A stretch of DNA of 64,000 nucleotides from NCBI GenBank assembly GCA_032622095.1, contig CP136066.1, forward strand, positions 56,882,609 to 56,946,608, read 5' to 3'. The notes beneath the pieces are model-generated. The model ran no database searches. It was not told where the DNA came from and saw nothing but the letters and a program-made list of their open reading frames with translations. The DNA comes from Siphonodentalium dalli (lineage: Eukaryota; Mollusca; Scaphopoda; Gadilida; Siphonodentaliidae). Made by a program: the position numbers and the translations under genes. Positions 12,383-23,140 of this stretch are shown here, one piece after another (the stretch's first letter is position 1; the number at the start of each line of letters is the position of its first letter).

Positions 12383-12535
12383 GGAAGAAACGAACCCTTC
12401 AACCGACAATTTCGTGAGCCATCTTGTGGTTAGCATCAAAGCGTCGATGGTAAGTATTGCCGGCGTGTTGAAGTTATTAATTATACTGGTTACTGCCGGG
12501 GTAGCAAATGCCGGATCACAAGCGATGGTCGTTAT
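12383..12535 (-). CDS. Candidate internal exon, 51 codons
   Basis: On the minus strand a pyrimidine-rich acceptor ending ttctattgcag is followed by exactly 51 open codons and a consensus donor (cc|gtgagt). The peptide begins ITTIACDPAFATPAVTSI and ends KLSVEGFVSS. Both splice signals are good and the phase is 0 at each end. No family is recognised and no neighbouring exon was found, so a large-intron host gene or a transposon-encoded exon are both possible. Confidence 0.5.
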
Positions 12536-14486
12536 CTGCAATAGAACAGTTATGGTGTGGTGAATAAATCTATTCCGAAATAATTGATTCATTAAAGAGG
12601 GACAGTATACTAAATCTGACCATTTATTGGACTCTAACCTTTCATACTCGACAGAATAGATACACAATCAGGAATTAGTATCAGCCATGGAACAGTCCTC
12701 ATGTAATCCACGAACGATACAATCATAACAATTGTAATCAAAATAGATCATGGTTTTGTGTACAATCACTTTTATTTGCAATGTAATCTAATGCCGTTGC
12801 ATGCCAGTTTCTGCATCGTAATTATCACTACTCCTTAAACGATGAAGGGAGATTATGATCGTGATCATTACTTTACAAAAAAACGCTCCCTCATTACGTT
12901 ACATTCAGCGTTTTAATGTTTAGCATTAAAAACCTAAAGTTTTTATTGTGTGATTATCCTGCCTAACCCTAAGTTATGCAGACCATAATATGTTATCCAG
13001 CTTTTCTGGTTCTCTTGTAAAGAAATGTATTATAGGGAGACTGTACACCTAAACCCAACGATTTCTGTCGACCAACCTCCAATCCTTGTCAACATAAATA
13101 TTCAATAAAATAAAAATAAATGATACGAGTCAATGAGAGTTAAATAATCCGATAGTCATAATTAAAGTGAGTAAAAGGTTGCAGTCATTTATTAATTTGA
13201 ATTATAATTTATATGAAATTGTTCAGAGTATGCATACTGTGCATTTTGCAAATGCAATTGCGCCATGAAAGTATTACTAACCTAACAAAGCTACATTGAC
13301 GTAAAAAACGTAACATTTATAAGGCACGATTTATGCAAGCAATATAGGTAGTGAACGGTGGATAAAAGGCTTTATGGTTCCCCAGATTCACTCTCAAGAA
13401 CATTGGATTTTCAAAACATTTAAGGGAAAGAACTCCTGGACCCCCCTCTTGATATTTTTTTGGGATAAAATTAATAAAATAAAAGGTCACCAAACACTTC
13501 TCCGGAAAGAGGTGGCTCTTTTTAGGGTGTTGGCTTTTCTTGTAAACACTGTTTTTTATTGCCCATATACAATTTGCACATTAAGCTATACATGGGTACA
13601 ATATCTTAAAGCTTCAATTCTCTACTTTCAAAATTACTGGAGGAGTTATTACACAATGAAGGTGAACAAAATGAAAACAGTAACAACTCTTCTAAGTTGA
13701 GAAAGGGGAATAACACAGTGAAAAATTATTTTTTTCTCCAAAATCCATATACATAAACGATATATTTGATAACAAATAATAACCTAAAGTTTCAATTTTC
13801 TATATAGCACATCAATTTCCTTACATTTCAATTTTCAACATTCAAAACTGGGATGAGTTGATTATATACAATGAAGGTACCCATGTGTAGACGGACGGGT
13901 GGAGATCATTTCTATATATTCTTTGGGTGCGACATGATATCGTATGGGTGTATTGTGTAAAATGTGGTTACCGATCAGAGGCCCGGAGCCAGTGAGCATG
14001 CTAGAAACTATGGTTTGATGTATGGAAGGACGAGGTGGCACTACGTGGGTTTAACTTTGTATTAACATTACGAACCGGGCTAAAGCCTATGCTTCAATGA
14101 GGTTCCATGGCAATGATAACCGAGTCAGGCTATGACAATGCCTTCATTATCTGTAGTGTTTTGACCTTGTTTCCAACAAAGATAATGCCTTTATTTAAAT
14201 AGGATAATTACAATAGGACGGAAGTGAATGTTGAGTGTAGGAATAAGATTGGATCCAAATATCAACATTACTGGGACACTATCAAATATGGACCATGTCA
14301 AATTACATAAAACAAATTATGTCAAATACTCAAGATATAATCAGAACAACAAAAGTTAACTTTCAGAAAGACCGATAGACAGACACACAGCTTACTGTCA
14401 TACTGTGATAGTGTCCCTAAATTATTTAACTTTAACTTTTATGCTTAGAAAAAAATTGTTAAATAAATGTACTTCAAATGTATTTG
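12536..14486. other. Non-coding stretch with a low-copy doublet
   Basis: No gene is supported. Two related phrases, ttcaattctctactttcaaaa (near 13613) and ttcaattttcaacattcaaaa (near 13828), are each followed by a gagtt(g/a)tt...caatgaaggt segment. This is a degenerate duplication spaced by about 210 bp. The long frame at 13374-13700 falls inside this repeat-type sequence and is not called as a gene. Confidence 0.4.
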
Positions 14487-14754
14487 TCAGGTCTGAATAG
14501 CAAATTTATACTTCTTCATTTCTTGGCGTAATTCATCAAGTTTGAAATGAGAATTGATGATAACTTGTTCTATCTCTATATCTTGAAATGTGACTTCACA
14601 TCTATCGATATTTATGGAATTTACAAAATCATGTAAATTAAACATATCCTTTTCAGCGATTTGTGATAATATATACAACAATTTTTTCCAGTGAGGCAAC
14701 ACAATTTGGTGGGTGTATTGAGCAATCACGATGGATCTGATAGCCTTTAATCTC
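14487..14754 (-). CDS. Candidate terminal exon, unknown protein
   Basis: A minus-strand frame of about 88 codons reads LKAIRSIVIAQYTHQIVLPH, later KDMFNLHDFVNSINIDR and HFKLDELRQEMKKYKF, and ends at a stop. A possible acceptor (ttttctgtgag) lies at its 5' edge. Composition is helical and charged and looks protein-like. No family is recognised, no poly(A) signal is obvious just after the stop, and no upstream exon was found. Confidence 0.4.
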
Positions 14755-14924
14755 ACAGAAAATGTTCATACAATAATCCTCTTGACAATTAAGTTGTATT
14801 TTAGCAGACTGATATATTTTGCTCTAATGCATAGGAAAGCAGAGCCTCAAAATTATCTAACTTATTAAAAATTCTGACTTATTAAAGTTACATCCGGAAA
14901 CGAAAGTTGTGCAAAGTCCAAAAT

Positions 14925-15160
14925 ATATATCATACCTGAATTACAGGTACTGTGGTCCGCGCGATACAAGAAAAAAAATCAGAATCAAATAGGTCCAATA
15001 TGGACCTATTTGCACAGGTAAATATTGTCGTGATATACGTCAATTTCAGTGTAAGGAATTTGTCCTGGTCATACTCATATGGCTTCTTTTAATTTGGAGA
15101 ATGTATACAATATGCTGATCAATACACAAATTATTGATATGCCGGCTTCGTATGCTGACG
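14925..15160. repeat. Dispersed repeat R1, copy 2 (partial)
   Basis: It begins with atatcatacctgaattacagg, which the 53.3-kb copy also has, and continues through ggtccgcgcgat, tttgtcctggtcatactcat and ttgatatgccgg. It stops after about 235 bp, where the VNTR begins. Confidence 0.8.
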
Positions 15161-15164
15161 CTGA

Positions 15165-15515
15165 TTTAAGATTAAATGTCACAATGTAGATTTCAAGAAG
15201 TTTTTAACAGGAAGCTGGATGATCGAGATTAAATGTCACAATGTAGATTTCAAGAAGTTTTTAACAGGAAGCTAGATGATCTTTAAAGATGCGGATCCAG
15301 ATTAGATGTCACAATGTAGATTTCAAGAAGTTTTTAAACATATTTCAAGAAGTTTTTAACAGGAAGCTGGATGATCCAGATTAAAATGTCATAATGTAGA
15401 TTTCAAGAGGAAGGCTGATCTTCTTTGAAGATACTGATGCAGATTACTTGCCACAATGTAGATTTCAAGAGGAAGGCTGATTTTCTTTGAAGATACTGAC
15501 GCTGATGCAGATTAC
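15165..15515. repeat. VNTR, ~57-80-bp units
   Basis: At least five units contain tgtcacaatgtagatttcaag followed by either a gaagtttttaacaggaagctggat tail or a gaggaaggctgatcttctttg tail, and start near 15171, 15228, 15300, 15379 and 15442. Lengths vary with short internal duplications, including a doubled tttcaagaagttttta at 15325-15360. The unit does not keep a reading frame. Confidence 0.85.
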
Positions 15516-16168
15516 GTGGACTCCCCCGGTTGGTGAGGCATTCTTGTGACGGACGTAGGGTGTTACACAGTGTGTGTGATGTCGGAGGACTTGGTATTGG
15601 TAAATTCGATAGAACGCCATGATGTCTCAGTTTTCTTGCCGGATATCCAGGGTGGATTGGATGAAAACGGAAGTTCAGCAAGTGGATGCCGTCTTCAGGT
15701 TACGGATTAGAAGGTCTGCCATACGAAGTCTGGACACATCCGCTCCGCGAGATACGTAATCTGGTAACAAATGAAAGGGAAGACTTGCTGGGACGGAATA
15801 CTGGTGAAGACGGAAGACTGGTGAAATCTTCGTGTGTTCGAGCCTGAAAATCAAAGGCATCTTTAAGGGCCCATTCCACCTCTTCATGGATACTGTATAT
15901 AAAATAAGATTAATACGTATCCAACCGTTCGAATTGTAATGTTTACGTATTACTGATTGTTCACGAATAAACTTCTTATTACTGGTCCAGTGTTAATTTC
16001 CGCTTATCCCATTAAATGATGCAAGCATGACGATCAGGCGTTGCCCGTTTCATTCTTACCTAGCCTATCTTAAGCAATAAACTCGTTCTGATTTATATTC
16101 GTTTCAAGCTTTACCAGTCCGATAGGCATCCACTGGAATAACATGTCCGGAGATTTACTGAACCGACC
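15516..16168. other. Non-coding stretch below the gypsy fragment
   Basis: No gene is supported. In the minus orientation this lies downstream of the gypsy integrase end, where a 3' LTR would be expected, but no TG...CA-bounded repeat or polypurine tract was recognised. Confidence 0.35.
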
Positions 16169-17385
16169 TCAAATCTGAGTTTTTCCGCTTTGGTTTATAC
16201 TGTAAATATCTAGATGTTTTGCGTCTTCCTCGGAGATCCGCACGCAAGGCCCATGAAACCATTCTTCGCATGTGTTACACTGAATCATAAATGTCCCTTT
16301 ATCCGATTTTCTACAGAAACAATATTCCGAACGTGTTTTTGTTCCCAAGATGGGTAGTCCCTTGCGGATGGTATTCATCCACGTTGGCATCTTACCTTTG
16401 TGTTTTCTTAACCGGTCAGGCAGAAAACGACTAACGATATTTTGATCTTTTACCTCGTACAGAAAAGCTGATAATTTCTGAGTGATTATCTTCGGCCCCT
16501 GCCAGTCCGGACTCACCTTTTTCCCTTTTCCGTTTAGGACTGATGAATAACTGTCCAGCACAACTTCCCCCAAGCTAAACCCATTTTCCACAAAAGTGGG
16601 ATGTCTCGGTTCTGGCATAGCTTCATCATGTCGTGATTAGTGACGAATTGACGAATCTCACATTATACAAGAATGGTGTTATCTTGTCAACCACAATTCC
16701 CGGACCTTTCCATACCGGATATAGCTTCTTGGGTTTTCCTTTTATGACGGCTGTGTCCAAAATATATACTAATTCCCCTGGATGGTATACCTTCTGTAAT
16801 ATGGTGTGTCATAATCCCGCTTCATTTTCTTCTGCGTTGTTACCAGAATTTTTCTTGCTATATCATGAGCCTCTCTGATACTCGTACTCAAGACCTTTAA
16901 ATACTCGTGGACTTCTCCCGGGTTGGGGTCTCCGAACATTAATGCAGCTGGATGGTCACTTCCCTCCCCAACATTAGCTTGTTCGGTGTAAATCATGTGG
17001 ATCGATTCACTGATGACCGCAGTGCCCCCGCTATCTGAGAAACGTTCTTGTCCCATTGATTTGGGCACTTTTCCACAACGCATCTTACCGCTTCCGTCAA
17101 GGTCTTGTTATGATTATCACATTGGCCATTCGCAGATGGCCTATAAGCCGTGGTCTTTGTCTTATGTATCTTCATCAGGTCACATAGTGCCGTAAACAAT
17201 TTACTTTGGAAATTGGCACCGTGATCGGTGAATATCAACTGAATTGAGAGTTTAATCATACTTACTTTTATAAATATTGTGTCCTTCCTCCCACTCAGCT
17301 GATTGTTTCTTTTCTCATTTTTTACCGCAAATTGGACAGGTATCTTTCCCCTGTGATGTTCCACGGCCGTAGAAGGCTGCCCCAC
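16169..17385 (-). pseudogene. Ty3/gypsy integrase with GPY/F-like modules and a PHD finger
   Basis: Read on minus from 17385, an integrase core contains IFTDHGANFQSKLF and TAYRPSANGQCDNHNKTL, where the usual VER glutamate is replaced by D. After a frameshift near 17000, AALMFGDPNPGEVHEY and a helical stretch (AHDIARKILVTTQKKMKRDY) follow. Next is a GPY/F-like module (HPGELVYILD, VWKGPGIVV, FLYNVR) in a shifted frame at about 16785-16660, then a second one in the original frame (FSLGEVVLD, DWQGPKII, FLYEVK) at about 16570-16440. A PHD finger closes the protein, with C100, C102, C114, C117, H122 and C125 counted from the ATG at 16618. The last Cys pair is replaced by I141 and S144. Integrases of this family insert element cDNA. 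PHD fingers of this type (WFHGPC) bind the histone H3 tail. Multiple frameshifts make it inactive. Confidence 0.8.
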
Positions 17386-17426
17386 GTGATTCGAAATAAC
17401 AGATCGCGATTATGAGGACGATAATA

Positions 17427-18997
17427 TGAATAGACCCAGTACTTACTACATGTACGTCGGAATCCGAATGCCCGACCACCAGGTCAGGGATACTGAGGTA
17501 GACCCTTCTAGCTCATTCGATATTATTATCAATTGTCTATTGGCCGTCTGTTGGTCAACTCATTGTTTGTTATCTATTTGCGCGAGGAATTATTTGGATG
17601 TTGTCCTGGTCATTCTCGTATGGCTTTTAAACGGACATATCTGCGTAATTGGGGGGATGAATCCGATTGGCTGATCGATACACAAAATATTGATATGCCG
17701 ACCTCCGTATACATCTACAAACACTTTCGACGGTCACGGCTGTTTTCAAACAAACGCTCTTTATTACTACCATATCAGGAATAAAATAACATGGAACGCT
17801 CTTTTCTTTGCCATTCAAACTTTCCGTTTGTCAGTTAACAATGGCGGTCACGATTGCAGTCGGCCAAGCACACACACAAAGTGGATATATATACCTGATG
17901 CTGAACAACAAATGGTATATGACGTTTCTTTTGAAGTTAAATACCAACAGAGTGACTTCGCGATTAAATGGTACGGGAAGATAAATTACCATTTTGATAT
18001 CACACACGTGGTGTCTCATTGATACACGTGAAGCACGTGGATGATTAGCTTCAACAACAATGTTGGTGAATGATTTACCAGGTAGTGGGACCGAATAATA
18101 GTTGGTGTCGTCTCTTAAGGGCGCTTCCACATGTTTTATCAGTGTATAAAGCAGGTTAAAATTCCTTGAAACAAATTGACGATATGATTATGTAACTAAT
18201 CCAACTAAATATAATTCAGTCAATGTTTTCACCCATCAGTGCAGGTTATTGGCATGATAGCCTAATGCATAAATAGTGTTTTAGCTCAACTTTACAACGT
18301 AAATAACGAGCCCTTTCCAAGGGTTGGCGTCCGTCAATAATTTCCCTCGGCACACCATGCAGGTCGTATCCCACATCCGATCTTCACCAAACTTCATATT
18401 TAGCTTCATGACGACATATAGATGTGAAATATCTGCACACTTTCCTCTGACACAGTCGTTAAATCGTTTGTCGTCTGATTTCCGCATATAATAATATTCA
18501 GGAGATTCCGTTCATTGTTTTTGTTCATGTCTTTGTTCGCACATAAACTGTCTAGAGCAATCACCTTGTATATCAATTTCATACAATATACACATGTTCA
18601 GTATTCTCTATGTGTAGCGTTCAGCAGGCGCACATTCCTGGTTCTTTGCGCGACAGACCTTGAAAACCGAATATCAAACGATGGAAATTCCCGCGTAAGT
18701 TGCGAATCTCTTTGAAGGCATTGGCTTTTATATATCCCCCGCATGTAAAACTCCCTGACAACTCTGGTGTAAATTTATCGTTTATTGGTTCTTTGTTCGT
18801 CATAGACAATTAGATGTACGCGTCGCATGGTACATCATATCTGCACCCTTTGCTTGGGTATTCCACCGCAGTGATTTCATCGTCAAAGGTAGAGGTTTAT
18901 GTGACATCTTCGTAGGAGTCGTTGGCGTGCACTTGTAATAGCAGCTATGTACCGTAGGCACAGTCTAGCTGAAGTCATGAACAATATGGTGTAATTT
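17427..18997. repeat. Dispersed repeat R2, copy 1 (R1 nested inside)
   Basis: The segments 17430-17560 and 18340-18997 match 44445-44580 and 45450-46110. Shared landmarks include ttactacatgtacgtcgg, cgaccaccaggtcagg, tcttcaccaaacttcatat and ccttgaaaaccgaatatc. The middle differs: here a partial R1 copy occupies 17590-18045. On the minus strand the R2 end carries coding-like residue (NDSYEDVT, then YPSKGCRYDVPCDAYI and a stop), suggesting a decayed gene in the repeat. The right end abuts the 2.8-kb duplicated segment. Confidence 0.7.
17590..18045. repeat. Dispersed repeat R1, copy 3
   Basis: It has the shared blocks ttgtcctggtcat, ttgatatgccgacc, aaacgctctttattactacc, catatcaggaataaaat and cctgatgctgaacaacaa. 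It lacks the ggtccgcgc end and sits inside R2. Confidence 0.75.
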
Positions 18998-19192
18998 ATC
19001 TGATGAATCATAGAAGTTACCATGATCGATGAAATTCATTTGCACAGAAGCATAACAGTGATCATGAACAATATCACGTAATTTATCTGCTGGATCATGG
19101 TCGATGTAATTCATTTGCACAGAAGCATAACAGTCACTGTTCCATGTGGCTGAACTTCGGAGTACGCTTGCCAGCTCGACATCCTCTACTAT

Positions 19193-20753
19193 TCATCTCC
19201 CTCTTCCACGGTCTCTGCCCCTCACGCTCTCAAACTCTCCACCTATTTCAATACAAGGCACAGTCACTGCTGCATCTGGGTCAGCGGCGTTTTCATGATC
19301 TGGAAAAGAAGTAAGTATTTGTATAAAGTGTATGCACATGCGATCATCGAGCTGACAAAATGTCTTCATACAAGCAATATAATTGTAAGTTCAGGCAAAA
19401 TGCGTTGCCAAAACTCCACAGCATAACATTATTATTAGTGGTCGTTACGATACTTGAACATAATGGAGTTCTCCGCATTTATTAAATGGTGGGATGAGCT
19501 TGTATCGCTGTTTGGCAACAGTTTTTATGTCGACAATTTGCATGCCATTTAAACATGAATATCAAATGTTCGGTGAACCAACATTATTATACAACAAGCA
19601 AGCTACTCCATGTCGTTTTGCTGTTTCCAATACGACATCAAGTCACACTCAAAAGTATGTGCAACTCTGTAACTTTTGTTCCGCAGATTTGCATGAAATC
19701 CCCATTAAAAATTTGGTCACTTGACCTCTTAACTGCATACTGTGACCACTATTTTTTTTTAACATGCCTTCTTTCTATACATTTCCATCTCTTGATAAAT
19801 GTATCTTATAGAAACTATCTTGAATGGACTCGGTAACGGGAACACCAGTAGGATTTATCTTCTAAGTTGATAAGAAATGCTATCATGCTCCTATTTGCCC
19901 ATTTAAGTCGTCAACAGGTCAACGGCATATCTTATCCTGTGTTCCAATTTTCACCGACCAAATTGCAACCATTTGGGTATATGAATAATTATTTAGTTAT
20001 TTAAGTTGTAGTGCCCCTTTTAACACATACGGTCAATGGGATATATATAATAACATTACCCTGGTAAAATTGCACATACATAAAAATATTCAGCTCCAGC
20101 CTCTTGGTCCCTACTAACCAAGAATATAAAATATAAGTATTAGTGCCCTTTTCAGCTCCAAGGGCTGAGCCATTATTTGGCCGATAAACAGGCAAACAAA
20201 CACATTTGAGTTGTTTTAGAATATATACGCGATGGCAGTGTTTTCCCTTGCTTGAAGGACTGGTATGTGCGACTTTAATACTCATCAGGGAATGCAGTGT
20301 GTATATGTACCAAATTCATAAGAACTACTCACCCATCTCTGTACTTGGCGTTAGTAGCATGGTATAATGTACCATTGACTGACTATGCACCCTCCAATCA
20401 ACTAGTCTTCTATCTAAATAAGAGTATAAGACATCTGAGAATCCATTGATAGATAGTCTTGTATCGAGAGTGAGGCTCCCAGCTCTAATGTAATGTCCGT
20501 GACCACAGTGACGGTCATCTGTGATTCCACAAAACGTATAGTGTGACTCACAACACACGAAGAATCACACTCCAACGTCAGCATAACAGATATTGGTGTA
20601 TAAAATCCAGCAAATTTCAATGCCAACTGAAATGTTCAATGTATAGTGAAGTTCGATAATAGTGAGCATCTTTAGAATTGTTACTATGAGTACGATGCAG
20701 ATACAAAATAGGAGAAACAAGTTATTATTATAGGCTGTACCTATTTTCTTCAT
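19193..20753 (-). CDS. Two-exon gene, putative membrane-anchored protein, copy 1
   Basis: Exon 1 runs from the ATG at 20753 to 20333 (421 nt) and ends at a consensus donor (atgg|gtgagt). Exon 2 runs from an acceptor with a pyrimidine tract (ttcttttccag) at 19299 to a stop at 19193. Phases match (1/1). Near the N-terminus is a hydrophobic segment (LFLLFCICIVLIVTILKML) suited to a signal anchor. The C-terminus is GGEFESVRGRDRGRGR, a basic Arg/Gly tail. Codon 63 (20565-20567) is an in-frame TGA, so the product is either only 62 residues, a readthrough or recoded protein, or the gene is dead. The copy at 32.0-33.6 kb has the same exon length, the same TGA and an identical exon 2 peptide. No family is recognised. 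Confidence 0.5.
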
Positions 20754-20869
20754 ATTCGCGATCTGATGTGGTGTTTTTGTTTCAACCTTTTTTGTTGTGT
20801 GGTTTTACGCGTTGTATGTAGAACGACGATTGGAGCGGATTGAGAAAAAATCTGTCTCATCTCTGTGCG

Positions 20870-21080
20870 AGTCGGGGTTGGAATGTACGGAAGTGGGGAA
20901 TTCTCGGCGCATGCTCGGAGCTCTTTTGTTGGCACGGCGGATAAGTCTATACGGAAAGATTGGGCTCAGTTGTCAATGGCGATGTATCTCTGAGCCGTCA
21001 CAATCTGGTTTGCTACAGTTGCTTGATTCATCACAACTTGCACAAAGACGTTGAGCTTGTATAAATTGCCACAAGGGTGA
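20870..21080 (-). promoter_or_regulatory. Putative TATA-less promoter / 5' leader, copy 1
   Basis: Just upstream of the minus-strand ATG at 20753 is a GC-richer block with an ETS-like acggaagtgg (near 20887) and an NRF1-like ggcgcatgctc (near 20907). Both are common in broadly active animal promoters. The block is present in both copies of the duplication. A diverged third copy at 55683-55948 keeps the same two motifs although the downstream sequence differs. Conservation of the block without the gene supports a regulatory role, but no transcript evidence is available. Confidence 0.45.
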
Positions 21081-21792
21081 TTCCTTGTTTGAGAGGTACA
21101 AACATTAGATAGTGTCACTTAAATTTAATGTTGATCTTTCATTGCTTGGTGAATGGAAAATTGTATGTATTTTCGAATGTGATTTAGTATCTTAACTGTA
21201 GTTAATTACTGTTGAATGCCTGTCAATCAGCAAGTTAGTGTGTGCTGTTCCAGTCAGTCTCGTGTTGGTGATTTGACATCTTTTAACATTTATCAACATT
21301 TCAAATAAGTTACGTAACTCGATCCCCGATTAGATATGTGGTCGAGTAAAGGGTTGTAGGGACTGTTTAGAAACATCAAGCCATAGCTACCCAAATGGTC
21401 ATTGTCATAACATCTAGTCAAATGTGCAATTCCTGTCTGACAATTGGGGGGGGGGTCTTATTATTTTCCACAGAACGGCACACATAGCCCATGCCATCCT
21501 TTCGACGAGGGCACTGCAGGCCACAGTTAATATGGTATACTTACACATGGATGGGTTACATACCTGATGAGACAGACCCTCATTTAACCATAATTCTGGT
21601 TAAATGTAAATGTAGTCAAAACATTGCTACCACCAAGAATTCCCATTCTGTGACTGCACACCACATGAATTGGGTAAAATGTATAATTGTGGTATTATGT
21701 AGTGGTGACGCACTCATGTTGCAATGTAGTATGTCATGTGGGGACTGACCATAATGTTGGCAGCGGAGTAGGAAATTTCCTATCTTATATTG

Positions 21793-22446
21793 AATCTGTA
21801 CTTCCTATAGGAATTGCCTTTTGTATCGCGCTTCTTTTGAAGAGGCGATCCTCAGCTGTTTGGATTTGTGGAACGTCATCGCATGGCATCAACATTGCAA
21901 TATATTTGTTGCGTCACCACAATGGAATACTATACCTATGCAGGTTGGAAACGCGATCCCTATTGTGTGCGATGGGAATCACGTGCTTGTGTCCTGAGTC
22001 TAATTGACACACGAACAATCTAAGAGGTTTAGGAGGAACTATATTGAGTTAACCATTCCTGTTGTATCTAATTGTTGGATGCAGACATAAGTAATGCATG
22101 GATACGTATCAACAATTAGATACTTCCACTAGATGAAGGCAGATGGATGGATGGGTGCACATTTGTGTGCTGATTACACTTAGTTGTACATGTGGCACCA
22201 CGAGTATACACTCGGGTCACTAATTAACAATACTACATTATTCTTGTAGCTGAGGTGACACAGTACATATACAGCTATATTATCACTATAGCTATGCTCA
22301 CTAATATCCCAAATAAATTGGGGCACCTTGACGTGCAGATGATGGGTGTATACCAAATCTCGACTTTCAACATACCCGAACATTGGGTGAAATATTGATG
22401 TAAACGGTGAAATATTGTCGAACTAACGCTCTTTATTCAATCTAAA
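21793..22446. other. Spacer between two ~50-bp direct repeats
   Basis: No gene is supported. The segment is flanked by two copies of a ~50-bp phrase (actgaccataatgttg...tcctatcttatattga) at 21743-21793 and 22446-22497, which may mark an insertion or a slippage product. Inside, a 14-bp inverted repeat (gtatctaattgttg / caacaattagatac) spans about 22063-22118. Confidence 0.5.
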
Positions 22447-22494
22447 CACTGACCATAATGTTGACAGCGGAGTAGGAAATTTCCTATCTTATAT

Positions 22495-22690
22495 TGAAAT
22501 TGCAATAATGAATCGGACTTCATTGCCAGGAGGGATATATTTGTGGTAAAACTACGGAAACGAGGATACTCTGGCTCAGAAATTCAACAATACATGGCTG
22601 ATATTAAATTCACAGATCGAAATTCCTACCTGACGAGGAGCGAAATGGGTACGAAACAGGACATACACAATGTATTAAACCTTAACATCA
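22495..22690 (+). pseudogene. Penelope-like element RT fragment, copy 1
   Basis: The frame reads NCNNESDFIARRDIF, then KLRKRGYSGSEIQQYMADI and FTDRNSYLTRS. It matches the stretch at 30.43-30.62 kb almost codon for codon. The pattern (RGY, then helix, then F.dR..yL) is that of the region following the catalytic core in Penelope-like reverse transcriptases. The fragment is cut off before the T(x)TYH block seen in the second copy and runs into the terminal repeat of the 7.6-kb element. Confidence 0.7.
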
Positions 22691-22945
22691 AGAAATTTCC
22701 TATCTTATATTAAATGGGAACTGTTAAATGTTTATCAATTCAATGTTATACGGCTAGTTTGGTGTGAATAAGGTTCAAATATAACATCCAATAAAAAATT
22801 AGATATAATTTTATCAATAAACGTGTTTTTAGCGACTTTTAAAAATCGATTATTATTTCTAAGGTGATTTTGCTCGAGTCACGTGACCGCAAAACCCGTG
22901 ACGTCAAAGGCGGAACTGCCACTGCAGACGAACTGTTTACGAAAA

Positions 22946-23140
22946 ATGGCTTCGGCACACAGTATTTCCGCGTCTGAAAGTGACTCTAATCACGAAAATG
23001 ACGACGAGTTACGTGTTGCGGAGGATACTTCATCTATGGCAGATACTGAAGATGCCTTTGATGGCTTGCGTTTGAATATTGGCCCATTTTACACGAACCA
23101 GCCGACGAAGATAGCAAGGACAGCGAGACTTAAAATTTAA
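22946..23140 (+). CDS. Acidic N-terminal ORF of the 7.6-kb TIR element
   Basis: The ATG at 22946 lies about 30 bp inside the left terminal repeat and opens 64 codons: MASAHSISASESDSNHENDD, then DTEDAFDGLRLNIGPFY, then a short basic end. An acidic Ser-rich start followed by a short aromatic motif recalls the N-termini of some transposon-encoded accessory proteins in marine invertebrates (for example those with P2X7-like tails), but this is only a resemblance. The position next to the terminal repeat suggests it is the first exon of an element gene. No clear donor and no downstream exon were found, so it is probably a remnant. Confidence 0.4.
   Translation: MASAHSISASESDSNHENDDELRVAEDTSSMADTEDAFDGLRLNIGPFYTNQPTKIARTARLKI

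Larger units (their letters stand above)
18997..21792. repeat. Duplicated 2.8-kb segment, copy 1 (order A-B)
   Basis: Block A (18997-21531) and block B (about 21529-21792) reappear nearly identically at 31844-34378 and 31579-31843, but in the order B-A. Total lengths are 2,796 and 2,800 bp. Block A begins with a doubled ~85-bp unit (ttcatttgcacagaagcataac twice). It contains a small two-exon minus-strand gene with its promoter and a G-run at 21447. Identity is very high by eye, with scattered substitutions and a few small indels, so the duplication is recent relative to the other repeats here. Confidence 0.95.

Noticed and set aside
13374-13700. Open frame of 108 codons on +
   Set aside because: It sits in degenerate repeat-type sequence with no domain signal.
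19494-19836. Plus-strand frames of 76 and 93 codons in the duplicated segment
   Set aside because: They fall in the intron of the minus-strand gene, overlap each other and show no domain. Their presence in both copies reflects recent duplication only.
20414-20626. Ig-like looking minus frame overlapping the two-exon gene
   Set aside because: It starts at TTG, stops before the donor, and is shortened by a nonsense change in the second copy, where the chosen frame has a synonymous change.
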